DNA of 64,000 nt from a bacterium (GTDB taxonomy: Bacteria > Desulfobacterota > JAPLJL01), in assembly GCA_028713675.1 (NCBI GenBank), contig JAQTNV010000002.1:105433-169432 (forward strand), read 5' to 3'. The position numbers were made by a program, and so were the translations under genes. A model generated the notes under the pieces. It did no database searches. It saw only the letters and a list, made by a program, of their open reading frames with translations, and was not told the DNA's origin. Below, piece after piece: positions 62,925-64,000 of this stretch. Within the stretch, counting starts at the first letter, position 1; every line of letters begins with the position of its first letter.

Positions 62925-64000
62925 TTAAAAGCGGTAATTCTTGGGGATGACGACGATGCCCTTCTCCGAAACGTGGAAGCGGGATTCATCCGCGTTCCGA
63001 TCAAAACCGATCCGGGCTCCGGCGGGAATCTCCACTTCCTTGTCGATAATGGCGCGCTGGATCTGGCAGTGGCGGCCGACCTCCACGCCTTCCATGAGGA
63101 TCGAATCCGTGACCCAGGCGTAGGAATTGATCCGGACCCGCGGGAAAAGGATGCAGCGGTTGATCCGGCCTCCGCTGATTATGCACCCCTCCGCCACCAC
63201 CGAATCGGTGGCGATCCCGATCCGGTCGGTTTCCCCGCCGGCGAAAACAAACTTGGCCGGCGGGTAAGCGGGGTAAAAACTGCGGACCGGCCACTGGTAA
63301 TTGTAAAGATTGAGGTGGGGGGAAACCGAGGCCAGATCCATGTTGGCCTGAAAATAGGAATCCAGGTCCCCCACGTCCCGCCAGTATCCCCGTTCCGTTT
63401 CCTCCATCCCGGGAATCTCGTTGCGGCTGAAATCGTAAACAAAAATCCGGTAACGTCCGAGCATCCCGGGGATGATGTTCCGGCCGAAATCATGGTCGGT
63501 TTCCTGCTGGGCGTCCGAGCTGATTTCCTGGGTCAGCGGGTCCCGCTTGAAGATGTAATTACCCATCGAGGCCAGGGCCCGGCCGGGATCACCGGGCATG
63601 GGCTTGGGATGGGCGGGTTTTTCCGCGAAGCCCACCATCCGCCATTCATCGTCCACCTCGATGATTCCGAAGTTGGAGGCCTCCGCGATCGGGACCGGGA
63701 TGGCCGCCACGGTCAGGTCGGCGTTCTTCTCCCGGTGAAACTCGAGCATCTGGCGGATGTTCATTTTATAGATATGATCACCCCCGAAAACCAGAACCTC
63801 GGTCGGGTTTTCATCCCGGACGAGATTCAGGTTCTGGAAAACGGCGTCCGCCGTGCCCCGGTACCAGAAACGTCCCACCTGCATCTGGGCCGGGACCACG
63901 TCCACATAATGCCCGAGATGCGCGGAAAGCTGCCAGGCCATCGAGATATGGCGAATCAGGGAATTGGATTTGAACTGGGTGAGAACCTTGATCTTGAAAA
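62925..64000 (-). CDS. glgC: Glucose-1-phosphate adenylyltransferase, N-terminus cut by window edge
   Basis: ADP-glucose synthesis for glycogen, the opposite direction to the glgP/pgm operon at the left. The visible part starts within FKIKVLTQFKSNSLIRHISM and carries the nucleotidyltransferase elements RGTADAVFQNL, EVLVFGGDHIYKMN, the regulatory region IIEVDDEWRMVGFAEKP and RDVGDLDSYFQANMDL. The C-terminal left-handed beta-helix is rich in hexapeptides and ends IVVIPKNYRF. The N-terminal about 50 residues, including the GxGxRL segment, are beyond the window. It probably shares a transcript with galT. Confidence 0.94.
   Translation of the reverse strand, partial: FKIKVLTQFKSNSLIRHISMAWQLSAHLGHYVDVVPAQMQVGRFWYRGTADAVFQNLNLVRDENPTEVLVFGGDHIYKMNIRQMLEFHREKNADLTVAAIPVPIAEASNFGIIEVDDEWRMVGFAEKPAHPKPMPGDPGRALASMGNYIFKRDPLTQEISSDAQQETDHDFGRNIIPGMLGRYRIFVYDFSRNEIPGMEETERGYWRDVGDLDSYFQANMDLASVSPHLNLYNYQWPVRSFYPAYPPAKFVFAGGETDRIGIATDSVVAEGCIISGGRINRCILFPRVRINSYAWVTDSILMEGVEVGRHCQIQRAIIDKEVEIPAGARIGFDRNADESRFHVSEKGIVVIPKNYRF

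Overview
The window comes from a GC-rich Gram-negative bacterium. It carries LpxC, outer-membrane beta-barrel proteins, a Lol/FtsX-type export cluster, a Ccs-type cytochrome c assembly factor and an O-antigen ligase-like protein. Several chromosomal genes, including a MXAN_5187-like protein, and the many short simple repeats between genes would fit an uncultured deltaproteobacterium-like or related subsurface lineage. Nothing in the sequence fixes the phylum.

Region 1 (1-13 kb, all minus strand) is a tightly packed sugar-phosphate and glycogen operon read from right to left: a 42-codon leader ORF, transaldolase, phosphoglucomutase, a Usp protein, glucan phosphorylase, a HAD phosphatase, acetate kinase, phosphoketolase, RpiB, class I aldolase and Pgi (cut by the window edge). 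Together these genes can turn glycogen or hexose phosphates into acetyl phosphate and then acetate plus ATP through phosphoketolase. A ClC chloride channel gene follows (13.1-14.9 kb).

Region 2 (15.2-20.6 kb, plus strand) is a five-gene cell-envelope cluster: a LolA-like periplasmic protein, two FtsX/MacB permeases, a LolD-like ATPase and an outer-membrane beta-barrel. CobQ (21.0-22.6 kb) stands alone after a stretch that holds a truncated HU/IHF gene.

Region 3 (about 22.6-54.0 kb) is accessory DNA and most likely an integrated mobile element. It ends with a tyrosine integrase directly beside a tRNA-Leu gene. It carries an AEP-type primase-helicase with an iteron-like array at its 3' end, small regulators, AT-rich orphan genes, diverged copies of non-coding repeats, and a dense set of likely defence or DNA-processing modules. 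These are a type III-like restriction-modification pair, a TcmP/DUF5131 pair, a DpnII/MboI-fold nuclease paired with a HEPN-like protein, and a Mre11/Rad50-like nuclease-ATPase operon that also encodes two unusual repeat proteins. The TcmP and Mre11-like operons share an identical 18-bp box upstream, which suggests common regulation. The left end of the element was not identified.

Region 4 (54.2-64 kb) returns to chromosomal genes: a secreted M6-like protein whose HExxH motif reads HGFGH, a MXAN_5187-like protein, a beta-barrel, CcsA, LpxC, an O-antigen ligase/TPR fusion, GalT and the start-truncated GlgC.
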